64,000 nt of DNA, taken from Pseudomonas fluorescens. Lineage in GTDB: Bacteria > Pseudomonadota > Gammaproteobacteria > Pseudomonadales > Pseudomonadaceae. The notes under the pieces were generated by a model. It was given only the letters and a program-made list of their open reading frames with translations, searched no databases and was not told the origin of the DNA. Positions 34,311 to 42,882 of this stretch are shown here, in pieces. The DNA lies in NCBI RefSeq assembly GCF_902498195.1, contig NZ_CABVIY010000003.1, positions 496,001 through 560,000 of the forward strand. The letters are read 5' to 3'. How positions within the stretch are numbered: position 1 is the stretch's first letter; each line of letters starts with the position of its first letter. The position numbers and the translations under genes are program-made.

Positions 34311-35727
34311 TGGCAGAACCACTTGGGAAACCGATGCCCGTGATGAAACCACGCTTTTTGAATACGATAACTTCGACCGATTAACCATTAATACACTTCC
34401 CGGCGGTGCCAAAGTCCAGCGTCATTACGCCGACCACAGCTCTGAAGACCTGCCAACAAAAATCAGTGTTGACGGAGTTGTACTGGGCGAACAGAGTTGG
34501 AATGGACTGGGTCTGTTAACGGACTCGACCACCGGCGGCCGCACGCAATACTTTACGTACAAGCCAGGGCAGACCCAGCCTGCCACTAAGACCAATGCTC
34601 GCAATCAAGTCATTGAATTCGAGTATGTTTCCCAACTGACGGACGAGCCTAGCGTTCGACGTTTGCCTGGTAAAACTCCCGCGACTTATCAGCGCGATGG
34701 TAAAAACGCGCGTCTGTTGAGTTGCGTGGAGGATGGCCTGGAACTCAAACGTCAGTACTTTTCGACCGGTGAAGTGAAGAGTGAAGAACGTGTCCAGGGT
34801 AACCAGTCCTGGGTCATGCATTATGATTTTAGTCGACAAGGTCTTTTACGGAGTTACACCGATGTATTGAAACAGACTCAGACGTTTGATTATAAAAAAA
34901 ATAGCAATCAATTGCTGGGTACCGTTTTGGGTACAACTTCTTCGAATTTTACCTATGATAGCTTGGGGCAGACGCAAACCATCAGTACCCAGGACAGCGG
35001 CAGCAATCAATATGTAACTATCAGCCTGCACTACGACGGACTGGGCCGAGAAATAAAAAGGCAGTTCGATCTTAATGGCGTTATTCAAGTGCTCACCCAG
35101 GTTTATAACAAAGTCGACGCTCTGGTAGAAAGAACATTGACTGAAGGCCCAAACCAGACGTTGTTGCGTAAGGAAACCTACGATTACGATCCGCGTGGAC
35201 GCCTGGTGCTTTACCAATGTGAGGGCACGCAACCGCCAGTAGACCCTTACGGTAAAGCCATTATCAGTCAACTGTTCAAGTTCGATGCGCTGGATAACAT
35301 CACTCGCGTACAAACTACATCATCCGAAGGGGTCAATACTGCAGTCTATACCTACGATACGCTCGACCCCGTGCAGTTGAGTAAAGTGACCAATTCGGGT
35401 GTGCCCGGCTATCCTCCCGAAATACGGCTCTCGTATGACGCCGACGGCCATATGAAAGTCGATGAAGAAGGACGCAACCTGGAATACGACGAAGTGGGGC
35501 GGTTGAAGTCCGTCAGTGCCTTGCCTGGAGAAGCACCGAGTTATTATGGCTACAACCCGCTGGATACGCTGGCGGTGCACGACAATGGTAGCGTGAAAGT
35601 GCAGCGGTTCTATCAGGGGGATGAGCTGGCGAATCTGGTCGAGGATAACGACAACAACAATACCTTCGTACGTGGTGCTGGTGTATTGCTCGCAGAGCAT
35701 CAGGAAGGTGCTGGAAAAAAGCCCTGA
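34207..35727 (+). CDS. rhs/TccC-like repeat protein, 5'-truncated, ends at a -1 frameshift site
   Basis: Rhs-type coding starts near 34290 (GRTTWETDARDETTLFEYDN) and continues to a TGA at 35725. About 480 residues carry YD-repeats such as FEYDNFDRLTINTLPGGAKV, LHYDGLGREIKRQFDLNG, YDYDPRGRLVLYQC and LEYDEVGRLKSVSALPG. The first 30 residues of the open frame overlap the fimbrial remnant and are not Rhs-like, so the true 5' part is lost. The frame stops right after a GGA AAA AAG CCC TGA sequence; a -1 shift there continues into the conserved Rhs C-terminus at 35727-36536. Rhs proteins form shells that carry C-terminal toxins. Confidence 0.72.
   Translation: MTVPLSPTRKALPAISVRVALKSSCAVNVCGPGAIGRTTWETDARDETTLFEYDNFDRLTINTLPGGAKVQRHYADHSSEDLPTKISVDGVVLGEQSWNGLGLLTDSTTGGRTQYFTYKPGQTQPATKTNARNQVIEFEYVSQLTDEPSVRRLPGKTPATYQRDGKNARLLSCVEDGLELKRQYFSTGEVKSEERVQGNQSWVMHYDFSRQGLLRSYTDVLKQTQTFDYKKNSNQLLGTVLGTTSSNFTYDSLGQTQTISTQDSGSNQYVTISLHYDGLGREIKRQFDLNGVIQVLTQVYNKVDALVERTLTEGPNQTLLRKETYDYDPRGRLVLYQCEGTQPPVDPYGKAIISQLFKFDALDNITRVQTTSSEGVNTAVYTYDTLDPVQLSKVTNSGVPGYPPEIRLSYDADGHMKVDEEGRNLEYDEVGRLKSVSALPGEAPSYYGYNPLDTLAVHDNGSVKVQRFYQGDELANLVEDNDNNNTFVRGAGVLLAEHQEGAGKKP
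35715..35721 (+). other. A AAA AAG slippery heptamer in rhs
   Basis: In the reading frame the codons are GGA AAA AAG CCC TGA, giving the same heptamer and phase as the E. coli dnaX frameshift site. An AGGAAGG sequence lies 6 bp upstream. A -1 shift joins the two halves of the Rhs protein without loss. Confidence 0.55.
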
Positions 35728-36536
35728 TGCTGGGCGGTGACCAGAATAATAATGTGCTCAGTGAGGTCAGTGATGGCGTGCCCAATCGCATTCGCTTTAC
35801 GGCCTACGGACATCGCAGTGCCGAGAAACCTGTGAGTACTCATATCGGTTACAACGGCATGCTCAGCGAAGGGCAGACTGGAGTGCAGCTTCTGGGTAAC
35901 GGCTATCGGGCCTATAGCAGCGTGTTGATGAGGTTTCTTGGCTGGGATAGCTGGAGTCCTTTTGGGGAAGCGGGATTCAATGGCTATGGGTATGGTAAGG
36001 GAGACCCCATGAATGGAGACGATCCATCAGGGCACATGTTTAAGTATAGGATATATGGTCGACCTTCCTCACCAACTCCCAAGACCAGACCAGTGCCCCC
36101 TGGGATGGAAAGCCCCTCTGTAACGAAAAGTGGCGCGTTGACTCAGAAGGCTTCCGGATCAGGGTTAAATCGAGGTTCTGGACAACCGCGAACCAATCAA
36201 CTCACAAAACAGGGTTCCGATTCGCGTCCTCCGACTCCTAAACCGGATTACGACGGTGCCTCCTCTGATTCAGAGGCAAGTCATTACACCCCCCGTGACC
36301 GAACCTCCTCTAACAAATCACCAACGGCTGACGAAGAGGCAACCAGGATATACAAGAGCAACCTGAACCACCCTCAAGAACCGTTGCCTGGTGGTACAGC
36401 AGGTCAACAGTCGAGGTCGCGTCGGATTGAGTCGAAAATAACACCGGCAAAGACGCAACAACAAATTCGCCAAGAAAGGGACGAAAATATCAAGAGGATA
36501 AGGAAGGAGCAGGGCAAAAGAATGCAAGACCAGTAA
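35727..36536 (+). CDS. rhs C-terminal core and variable tail (-1 frame continuation)
   Basis: 269 residues from the ATG at 35727, which has no well-placed ribosome site, so it is probably read by frameshift from the upstream rhs frame. Residues 1-95 are the conserved Rhs-associated core (YGHRSAEKPVSTHIGYNG, LLGNGYRAYSSVLMRFLGWD, GYGYGKGDPMNGDDPSGH). After that core comes a variable tail of about 170 residues rich in Ser, Pro, Thr, Lys and Arg, ending in a Gln/Arg/Lys helix. It shows no toxin motif I know and looks disordered. No immunity gene follows; the next gene is an opposite-strand regulator. Confidence 0.7.
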   Translation: MLGGDQNNNVLSEVSDGVPNRIRFTAYGHRSAEKPVSTHIGYNGMLSEGQTGVQLLGNGYRAYSSVLMRFLGWDSWSPFGEAGFNGYGYGKGDPMNGDDPSGHMFKYRIYGRPSSPTPKTRPVPPGMESPSVTKSGALTQKASGSGLNRGSGQPRTNQLTKQGSDSRPPTPKPDYDGASSDSEASHYTPRDRTSSNKSPTADEEATRIYKSNLNHPQEPLPGGTAGQQSRSRRIESKITPAKTQQQIRQERDENIKRIRKEQGKRMQDQ

Positions 36537-36561
36537 AGCATTCATCCCAGAGACTCAGGCG

Positions 36562-37317
36562 TCAAATATCAGTAGCTAACCCATTCACCCTGGCAAACTC
36601 CACCAACCCACCGTCATGGCCAAGTCCCAACTTGTCCATGGCGGTGCGTTTTTGCCGGCTGATGGTTTTTTCACTGCGATTCAACTGAGCGGCAATCTCT
36701 CGCCCCGACAAACCCTGGACAAACAGCCGCACCACCTCCAGCTCCCGCTCCGACAGGTTCACCGGCGGCGTGTCGACGCCACGAGGCGACAACGCCTGAG
36801 TTCGCAGGATGCTGGAAAAAGCAGGGCAGAGGTACTGACGTTGTTTGGCAACAGTCTGCACCGCGCGTTTCAATTCACTCATCGGGCTGCGTTTGTCAAA
36901 CAAACCTCGAACACCTGTATTGAGCAGCGCCTGTAGCAGGGAAGGATTGCGCATCATCGTCATCACGATCAGCGGGATGTGACCAAAGTGACGTTGCAGG
37001 TAACCAATCAATGCCAGACCATCGGGAAAACTCCCGTAAGGCATTGAGTAGTCACTGATCAGCAAATCGCACGGTGTGTGCTTCATGTGATAGATCAATT
37101 CGTCTGGGGCGTTCGCTTGGGCGACCACCGAGTAAGTGCGCCCAAGGGCCATTTCGGCTCCCAACAGCACAACGGGATGATCATCGGCGAGGATGATGCG
37201 AAGCATCTGGTTCGGCCGGTGCCTGAGCGACACGGGCGCATCGTCACAGGCATCGTCGCAGGAATAATTGAATGGTGTGGATAGGGAGCGTTGTTCCATA
37301 TTCATTAAGTGGCTCAT
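36562..37317 (-). CDS. NarL/LuxR-type response regulator (RcsB-like)
   Basis: 251 residues. A 36-residue N-terminal extension precedes a receiver domain (MLRIILADDHPVVLLGAEMA, Asp phosphorylation site in DLLISDYSMPYG, Thr/Lys in MTMMRNP and FDKRSP). The C-terminal LuxR helix-turn-helix is NLSERELEVVRLFVQGLSGR ... SEKTISRQKRTAMDKLG. It resembles RcsB-like regulators. No sensor kinase gene is adjacent, so the partner is unknown. A smaller LuxR-type gene lies 40 bp upstream on the same strand. Confidence 0.9.
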   Translation of the reverse strand: MSHLMNMEQRSLSTPFNYSCDDACDDAPVSLRHRPNQMLRIILADDHPVVLLGAEMALGRTYSVVAQANAPDELIYHMKHTPCDLLISDYSMPYGSFPDGLALIGYLQRHFGHIPLIVMTMMRNPSLLQALLNTGVRGLFDKRSPMSELKRAVQTVAKQRQYLCPAFSSILRTQALSPRGVDTPPVNLSERELEVVRLFVQGLSGREIAAQLNRSEKTISRQKRTAMDKLGLGHDGGLVEFARVNGLATDI

Positions 37318-37357
37318 CAGAAGTCTGCGACGCGCCGATCGCTGATGAACAGCCCGG

Positions 37358-37639
37358 TCAAGGTGATTGAATCAATCCTTGCTCCAGCGCCTTGACCAAG
37401 GCGATCCAGCGCGAATTCACACCGAATTTTCGGCGGATATTGTTGATGTGGTAATTAACACCAGCCTCGGTGCACTTGATGATCCGGGCGATTTCCCAGG
37501 ACGACTTGCCGGCCTTGACCCACTCCAGCACCTCCCTTTCCCTGGCCGTGAGCGTGATCGCGCGGGGTTGTTCCTGCTGTAGCGCTGAATTAATCGGGGC
37601 TGGCGATGATTGATATGAAGCTGTTGTGGAGCGATACAT
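37358..37639 (-). CDS. stand-alone LuxR-type helix-turn-helix protein
   Basis: 93 residues from the ATG at 37639, which follows GGGAG; an in-frame ATG at 37654 has no site. After a 25-residue variable lead, the rest is one LuxR/GerE DNA-binding domain (LTAREREVLEWVKAGKSSWE ... AGVNYHINNIRRKFGVNSRW). There is no receiver or autoinducer domain. It most resembles the C-terminal domain of quorum-sensing LuxR proteins. It may act alone or dimerise with another regulator. Confidence 0.82.
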   Translation of the reverse strand: MYRSTTASYQSSPAPINSALQQEQPRAITLTAREREVLEWVKAGKSSWEIARIIKCTEAGVNYHINNIRRKFGVNSRWIALVKALEQGLIQSP

Positions 37640-38102
37640 AAGTGAATCTCCCATTCATCATCATTGACGGCGTGGGCGCGGCAGAATCTTCCTACTTCTC
37701 GATGGCATGGTTCGCGCGGCCGTCCTACAGGCACCTCAGTGAGGGCTGAAGGCACGGCTTCCTTATATCGCGATTTATCCGGCTTGGAACCTGTCACAAA
37801 TTACAGGTGGGGGACTTTAATCAGACGTCGTTTAAAAGGCTGTCGGTGAAGGCGACCGAGTCTGTAGGATATGTCTCTGCGAATAATTCACCTGCAATTT
37901 CGCCACTAGTGCTCTGACTCATCGGGTGTTTTGCCTTCCATGAGTCGCAACAGGCCGGAAAAAATTGGCTCGGCCAAAAGGTTGTGCACGGCCGGTTCGC
38001 TATATACAGAGTGCCGACCGTTCGTCTACTTGAATGCCGTGCTGGCGTGTTGCGGGATTTGAGATAGGGTTTTGTCAGGATTTAGCGCGACAGGAGAATT
38101 TA
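37640..38102. other. intergenic region between divergent LuxR-type gene and aruH
   Basis: About 460 bp that must hold both promoters. It is less GC-rich in parts (around 37790-37900). I see no convincing gene, repeat or hairpin. A good ribosome site, CAGGAGAATTTA, precedes aruH at its right edge. Confidence 0.6.
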
Positions 38103-39296
38103 ATGCGCTACTCAGCCTTGACCCAACGAATCGCCGGCGATGGCGCCGCAGCCTGGCAAATTCATGATCGAGCGTTGCAATTGCGTGAGCAGGGCGTCGA
38201 TGTGTTGCTGCTGTCGATTGGCGATCCCGATTTCGATACACCTCGTCCCATCGTTCAGGCAACCATCAACAGTCTGCTGGCGGGAAACACCCACTATTCT
38301 GAGGTTCGCGGCAGTCGTGGCCTGCGCGACAGCATCGCGCGGCGGCATCGAAAGCGCAGTGGGCAGACGGTGGATGCCGAACACGTGATCGTGATGCCTG
38401 GCGCGCAATGCGCGGTGTATTCGGTCGCGCAATGCTTGCTTGATCCCGGCGACGAAGTGATCGTCGCCGAGCCGATGTACGTCACCTACGAAGGCGTGAT
38501 CGGTGCCTGCGGAGCGAAAGTGGTGGCTGTCCCGGTACGCCCGGAGAACGGTTTTCGGGTCGACCCGGCGGATGTCGTGCAACGTATAACGGCAAAAACC
38601 CGGGCAATTCTGCTCAACAGCCCTAACAATCCGTCAGGCGCCAATCTGACGCTGGCGGTCTGGCGGGAACTGGCGTCGTTGTGCGTTCGCCATGACCTCT
38701 GGCTGATCAGCGACGAGGTCTACGGCGACCTGTTGTACGAAGGTGAACACATCAGCCCGGCCAGCCTGCCGGGCATGGCCGAGCGCACTGCAACCATCAA
38801 TAGCCTGTCCAAATCCCACGCCATGTGCGGCTGGCGAGTGGGCTGGGTAATCGGGCCCAAACCCTTGGCTGATCACCTGGTGCACCTGTCGTTGTGCATG
38901 CTGTTTGGCATTCCGGAATTCATCCAGCACGCGGCGCAACTGGCACTGGATGAGGATTTACCTGAAGTGGCGCTGATGCGTGAGGAGTATCGCCAGCGGC
39001 GTGACCTGGTGTGCGCCAGCCTGGAGCGGTGCCCGGGACTTCGGGCGATTCGTCCAGACGGCGGGATGTTCGTGATGGTCGATGTGCGCCAGACCGGGTT
39101 GAGCGCCCGACAGTTTGCCGAGCGCCTGCTGGAGGGTTACGGGGTATCGGTGCTGGCTGGAGAAGCCTTCGGGCCGAGTGCGGCGGGGCATATCCGGCTC
39201 GGTTTGGTGGTGGATCAACGGAAGCTGGCCGATGCTTGCCGACGAATTGCCCTCTGTGCGCTGGACCTGCTGGCGCTGCGCGAGCGAGTGGGTTGA
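38103..39296 (+). CDS. aruH: arginine:pyruvate transaminase
   Basis: 397 residues of the class I/II PLP aminotransferase fold, closely resembling P. aeruginosa AruH as remembered (start MRYSALTQRIAGDGAAAWQI, then LLSIGDPDFDTP). The PLP lysine is in SLSKSHAMCGWRVGW near residue 235; other motifs are NSPNNPSGANL and the C-terminal arginine region GHIRLGL. AruH starts the arginine transaminase pathway by making 2-ketoarginine. The aruI, aruR and aruS partners seen in P. aeruginosa are not next to it here. The ATG at 38103 follows CAGGAGAA. Confidence 0.85.
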   Translation: MRYSALTQRIAGDGAAAWQIHDRALQLREQGVDVLLLSIGDPDFDTPRPIVQATINSLLAGNTHYSEVRGSRGLRDSIARRHRKRSGQTVDAEHVIVMPGAQCAVYSVAQCLLDPGDEVIVAEPMYVTYEGVIGACGAKVVAVPVRPENGFRVDPADVVQRITAKTRAILLNSPNNPSGANLTLAVWRELASLCVRHDLWLISDEVYGDLLYEGEHISPASLPGMAERTATINSLSKSHAMCGWRVGWVIGPKPLADHLVHLSLCMLFGIPEFIQHAAQLALDEDLPEVALMREEYRQRRDLVCASLERCPGLRAIRPDGGMFVMVDVRQTGLSARQFAERLLEGYGVSVLAGEAFGPSAAGHIRLGLVVDQRKLADACRRIALCALDLLALRERVG

Positions 39297-39427
39297 TTTC
39301 AAGCAACGCTCATTGTGTAGCCCGTAGCAGGGAATTCGCCCCGCGGCCACTAACAGTTCTGTCAGGTTGTGGACTCACTCAGTCAGGTGTTTAGTGGCTG
39401 TGTGACGTCTACTGGAAGGGCCTGCAA

Positions 39428-41866
39428 ATGAGCGGAATCAATGAAGACATTGGTGCGATGGCTGTTAATGGTCCAATTTATCTCCAAGAGAATTCCAAGA
39501 CGGAAAACTCGATTACGGTTCGTGTCCTGTACTCGCCTAATGGTGGACAAACCGGCAGTCGCTTTAGATGGGAGGGAGACAATGGGCCTGCCGATTTTCC
39601 GACCAGCATCAATACCCACGTTTGCACAATCACGGGGCTCAGTCCGAACACGACGTACAAGTTTCAGGTGTACGGACTGAAAAACCAGGAAGAGTCGGTT
39701 TTTTTTATGGAGCTTGAGGCCGCGACCGCGCCTGCAACGTCCAAACCGGAATCGCCGACCAACCTCAACGGCTCGCCAACCAAGGACTCCATCGTCCTGA
39801 CCTGGAACGCTGTCCCCAACGCTACCTTGTACAAGATCAGTCATGGCCTTGCCCCAAACGGTGCCGTCATCAAGACAGAGCAATCGACGAGTCCCGCTTT
39901 CACGATTGCGGGGCTGAACGGCAATACCGAGTATTTTTGTGAGGTTCGCGCCTCGAATAACAATGGCGACTCTGACCCGCGTCGAATCATTCGCAAAACC
40001 CTGCTGGTCCCTCCCGCGCCGACGGAGCTGAAAGCGACGCCAACGAACTCGACGATTTATATAGAGTGGAAAGCCTCCCCAGGCGCGGGATACTACTTCT
40101 ATCGTTACAGCAGCGTACCTGGCGGTGCTCCCCAGACGTTCGATACGACATCGCTCAATGCAACATTGACGAACCTGACCAAGAACACCCTGTACTTGAT
40201 AGAGGTGTGTGGCGTAAATGGCAATGGCACATCGCCTTGGACTCCCATCCAGGCAAGGACCGAGAATACGCAATCGCCGCCCAAGCCGGGCCCTGTGCTT
40301 TTCTCGGGCATTGAACAACATTCCGTGCGAGCGAACTGGTCAATTCCCGGCTCGCCGTCTTACAGGGTCAGCTACGGTGTGGACAACGATGAGCACAAAG
40401 TCATAGACACCCTGTCAACGAATCACCTGACCGTTTTACTGAGTGGCCTGGCGCCTGGCACCCGGCATTTCGTCGAAGTTCGTGGCTTCAACGCCGGTAA
40501 CGTTTCCGAGCCCTCCAGTAACACCGTGTCGACCTTGGTTTTCGAAGCCCCCAAAAATCTGTCCGTACGCGAAATCACGGACGAATCGGCTGTCATGGTA
40601 TGGGAGGAAGGCACCAATTATCCTGCCGGTGTCGTCTATCTGCTTTACCTGAATGGCAACCTTGTGGATACGATCAGTGAGAAGCGCTACGCGGCCCGGG
40701 GATTAACGCAAGGCACTTCATATGAATTCAAGGTTTACGCCAAAAAGGTTGAGGGTTGGCTATCGGTTTTTACGGCCAGTACTTTTGAAACATTGGCTTT
40801 TGAAGCCCCCAAGTATCTGTCTGTTCGTGAAATCACCGATGAATCCGCTGTCATTGTATGGAGTGAAGGCGCCAATTACCCGAGCGGGGTCCTCTACCAG
40901 ATTTACCTCAATGGCGAACTCGTGGATACGATCAGTGAAAAGCGCTACGCGGCCCGGGGGTTAACGCAAAACACGGCGTATGAATTCAAGGTGTGCGCAA
41001 AAAAGGTCGACGGTCGGCTATCGGCGTTTACGGCCAGTACGTTCAAAACGCTGTTTTATGAGGGGCCGATTATTTGTGCGCCCGGATACCTGAGCAGCCG
41101 CCGGCTTTCCTCAACCACCGCCCGCCTGGACTGGCAGGACATCTACGCCCAGTGCGCGCTTTGCCCGGACGCGTTGGGTTTTAAAATAAGTGTAGAAGGT
41201 CGCGTCCCGTTTGAGGTGAGTGCGCCTCCGTGTGAGGTAACGGGCCTGAGCGCGGAAAAAAGATACCTTGTGGAGGTTAGAGCGATTGGCAGCGTCAATA
41301 ATGTCTCGGCACCGAGCCATGCCGTCATTGGTGGTTTTGCGAACAAACCTGGCGCCCTGACGGTCGCCGAGGTTACGAGTCACACTGCCAGGCTGAAGTG
41401 GAGCGCCTCGACCGGAAGTGTTCCGGTGGTCGACTATTTGATTGATCTTGATGGGGAGTCCATTGCCTCGACACGAGGGCTGGAGTACCCGCTCACTTCG
41501 TTGGCGTCCGCCAAGGCTTACACCGTCCAGGTCCGGGCACGGACTGTTGAGTCAACCTTGTCTGACCCGGTGCAGCAAGTGTTTACCACCCTGGAAGATG
41601 ACAACGCGGTGCCCGATGCTCCCACTAACTTTCGTTATAGGTGGTCCGGAAATTTAGCGATGCTTCAATGGGATGCACCTCTGGCTGGCCCGCCTGTAAG
41701 CGATTACCGCATTGAATTGACTCGCACTGGAGGCGGGGGCGTCTCTCAGGATTCACCCTATGTGATGATTTCGTTCCTTCTTCCACGTGTTCCGCACCAC
41801 GTCACCATCACGGCCCGCAATGCGGGTGGAAACTCTTCGCCGCTAGAGGCCGATATAGCTGTGTAG
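39428..41866 (+). CDS. nine-domain fibronectin type III protein without signal peptide
   Basis: 812 residues made almost entirely of fibronectin type III domains at about 11-100, 108-193, 196-283, 287-371, 372-457, 458-543, 548-640, 641-725 and 730-812. Each has the core Trp or equivalent strand and a Y-x-F/V-x-V-x-A/G strand (YKFQVYGL, YFCEVRASN, HFVEVRGFN). Domains 5 and 6 are a recent tandem duplication. No signal peptide, membrane helix, LPXTG or type I secretion signal is visible. It may be a cytosolic scaffold or leave the cell by a phage-like or toxin-complex route. The start follows GGAAGGGCCTGCAA. Confidence 0.85.
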   Translation: MSGINEDIGAMAVNGPIYLQENSKTENSITVRVLYSPNGGQTGSRFRWEGDNGPADFPTSINTHVCTITGLSPNTTYKFQVYGLKNQEESVFFMELEAATAPATSKPESPTNLNGSPTKDSIVLTWNAVPNATLYKISHGLAPNGAVIKTEQSTSPAFTIAGLNGNTEYFCEVRASNNNGDSDPRRIIRKTLLVPPAPTELKATPTNSTIYIEWKASPGAGYYFYRYSSVPGGAPQTFDTTSLNATLTNLTKNTLYLIEVCGVNGNGTSPWTPIQARTENTQSPPKPGPVLFSGIEQHSVRANWSIPGSPSYRVSYGVDNDEHKVIDTLSTNHLTVLLSGLAPGTRHFVEVRGFNAGNVSEPSSNTVSTLVFEAPKNLSVREITDESAVMVWEEGTNYPAGVVYLLYLNGNLVDTISEKRYAARGLTQGTSYEFKVYAKKVEGWLSVFTASTFETLAFEAPKYLSVREITDESAVIVWSEGANYPSGVLYQIYLNGELVDTISEKRYAARGLTQNTAYEFKVCAKKVDGRLSAFTASTFKTLFYEGPIICAPGYLSSRRLSSTTARLDWQDIYAQCALCPDALGFKISVEGRVPFEVSAPPCEVTGLSAEKRYLVEVRAIGSVNNVSAPSHAVIGGFANKPGALTVAEVTSHTARLKWSASTGSVPVVDYLIDLDGESIASTRGLEYPLTSLASAKAYTVQVRARTVESTLSDPVQQVFTTLEDDNAVPDAPTNFRYRWSGNLAMLQWDAPLAGPPVSDYRIELTRTGGGGVSQDSPYVMISFLLPRVPHHVTITARNAGGNSSPLEADIAV
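40541..41056 (+). repeat. tandem 258-bp duplication inside the fibronectin gene
   Basis: Two in-frame 86-codon units, 40541-40798 and 40799-41056, encode nearly identical domains. Shared blocks include SVREITDESAV and VDTISEKRYAARGLTQ. Nucleotide identity is high, so the duplication is recent or kept alike by conversion. Confidence 0.9.
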
Positions 41867-41883
41867 GACGGTGCCTGGATCGG

Positions 41884-42861
41884 TCATCCCCTCCAGGCCC
41901 TGACATTCACCAGATGCCCAGGCCGGTCACCCGCCAACGCCGCCAGCAAGTTGTCGACGGCGCAGGCGGCCATCGCTTCCCGCGTTTCATGGGTCGCCGA
42001 GCCAATGTGCGGGGTGGCCACGACGTTGTCCAACCGCAGCAGCGGCGAATCCGCCTCCAGCGGCTCACGCTCGAACACATCCAGCCCCGCCGCACGAATC
42101 CTTCCTGCGCGCAACGCCTCGATCAGCGCCGCTTCGTCCACCACCTTGCCCCGCGAAATATTGATGAAAATCGTCTCGGGCCGCATCTGTGCGAACTGCT
42201 CCGCGCCGATCAGGCCTTCGGTTTCAGCGGTGAGCGGCAGGGTCAGGCAGACGAAATCCGCCTGCTGCAACAGCTCCGGCAAACGCCGGTACTGCGCATT
42301 GAAGCGCTGTTCCACCGCGGGCTTGGGCGAGTGGCTGTGGTAGATCACCGGCATGCCGAAACCGAAATGCCCGCGCTGGGCCAAGGCCTCGCCAATCCGT
42401 CCCATACCGATGATGCCCAGGGTCTTGCCGTGCACATCGCTGCCGAAGTGCGCGGGGCCGATGTTGCGCTGCCACTGGCCGGCGCGAACCATGTTCGCCA
42501 GCTCCACCACGCGCCGGGCGCTGGCCAGGATCAGCGCGAAACCGGTGTCGGCGGTGGTTTCGGTGAGCACGTCCGGGGTATTGGTGAGCAGGATTCGCCG
42601 TTCGGTCAGGTAGTCGATGTCGTAGTTGTCGACGCCCACCGAGACGCTGGCGATGGCCTCCAGATGCGGCGCCAGGTCGAGCAAACCGGCGTCCAGTTTC
42701 AGGCTGGCGCCGAGCAAGCCATGGGCGCGGGGCAGGGCGGCGCGCAGTTGCTCCAGGCCTTCGGCATTCAAGTTGTCGATCAGCGTCACCTCGGTCTGCG
42801 CTTCAAGGCGAGCCATCAGCGACGGCGAGAGTTTCTTGTACAGCACAACCTGCTTTTTCAT
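41884..42861 (-). CDS. kguD: 2-keto-6-phosphogluconate reductase (D-isomer 2-hydroxyacid dehydrogenase)
   Basis: 325 residues. It has the NAD(P)-binding loop LGIIGMGRIGEALA near residue 150, the catalytic Arg in NISRGKVVDE, Glu in DVFEREPLE and His in TPHIGSATHETRE. In P. aeruginosa KguD reduces 2-keto-6-phosphogluconate to 6-phosphogluconate, feeding the Entner-Doudoroff pathway. It is the last gene of the operon kguE-kguK-kguT-kguD, 21 bp after kguT. Confidence 0.92.
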   Translation of the reverse strand: MKKQVVLYKKLSPSLMARLEAQTEVTLIDNLNAEGLEQLRAALPRAHGLLGASLKLDAGLLDLAPHLEAIASVSVGVDNYDIDYLTERRILLTNTPDVLTETTADTGFALILASARRVVELANMVRAGQWQRNIGPAHFGSDVHGKTLGIIGMGRIGEALAQRGHFGFGMPVIYHSHSPKPAVEQRFNAQYRRLPELLQQADFVCLTLPLTAETEGLIGAEQFAQMRPETIFINISRGKVVDEAALIEALRAGRIRAAGLDVFEREPLEADSPLLRLDNVVATPHIGSATHETREAMAACAVDNLLAALAGDRPGHLVNVRAWRG

Positions 42862-42882
42862 CGTCAGTCTCTCTTCATCAAT

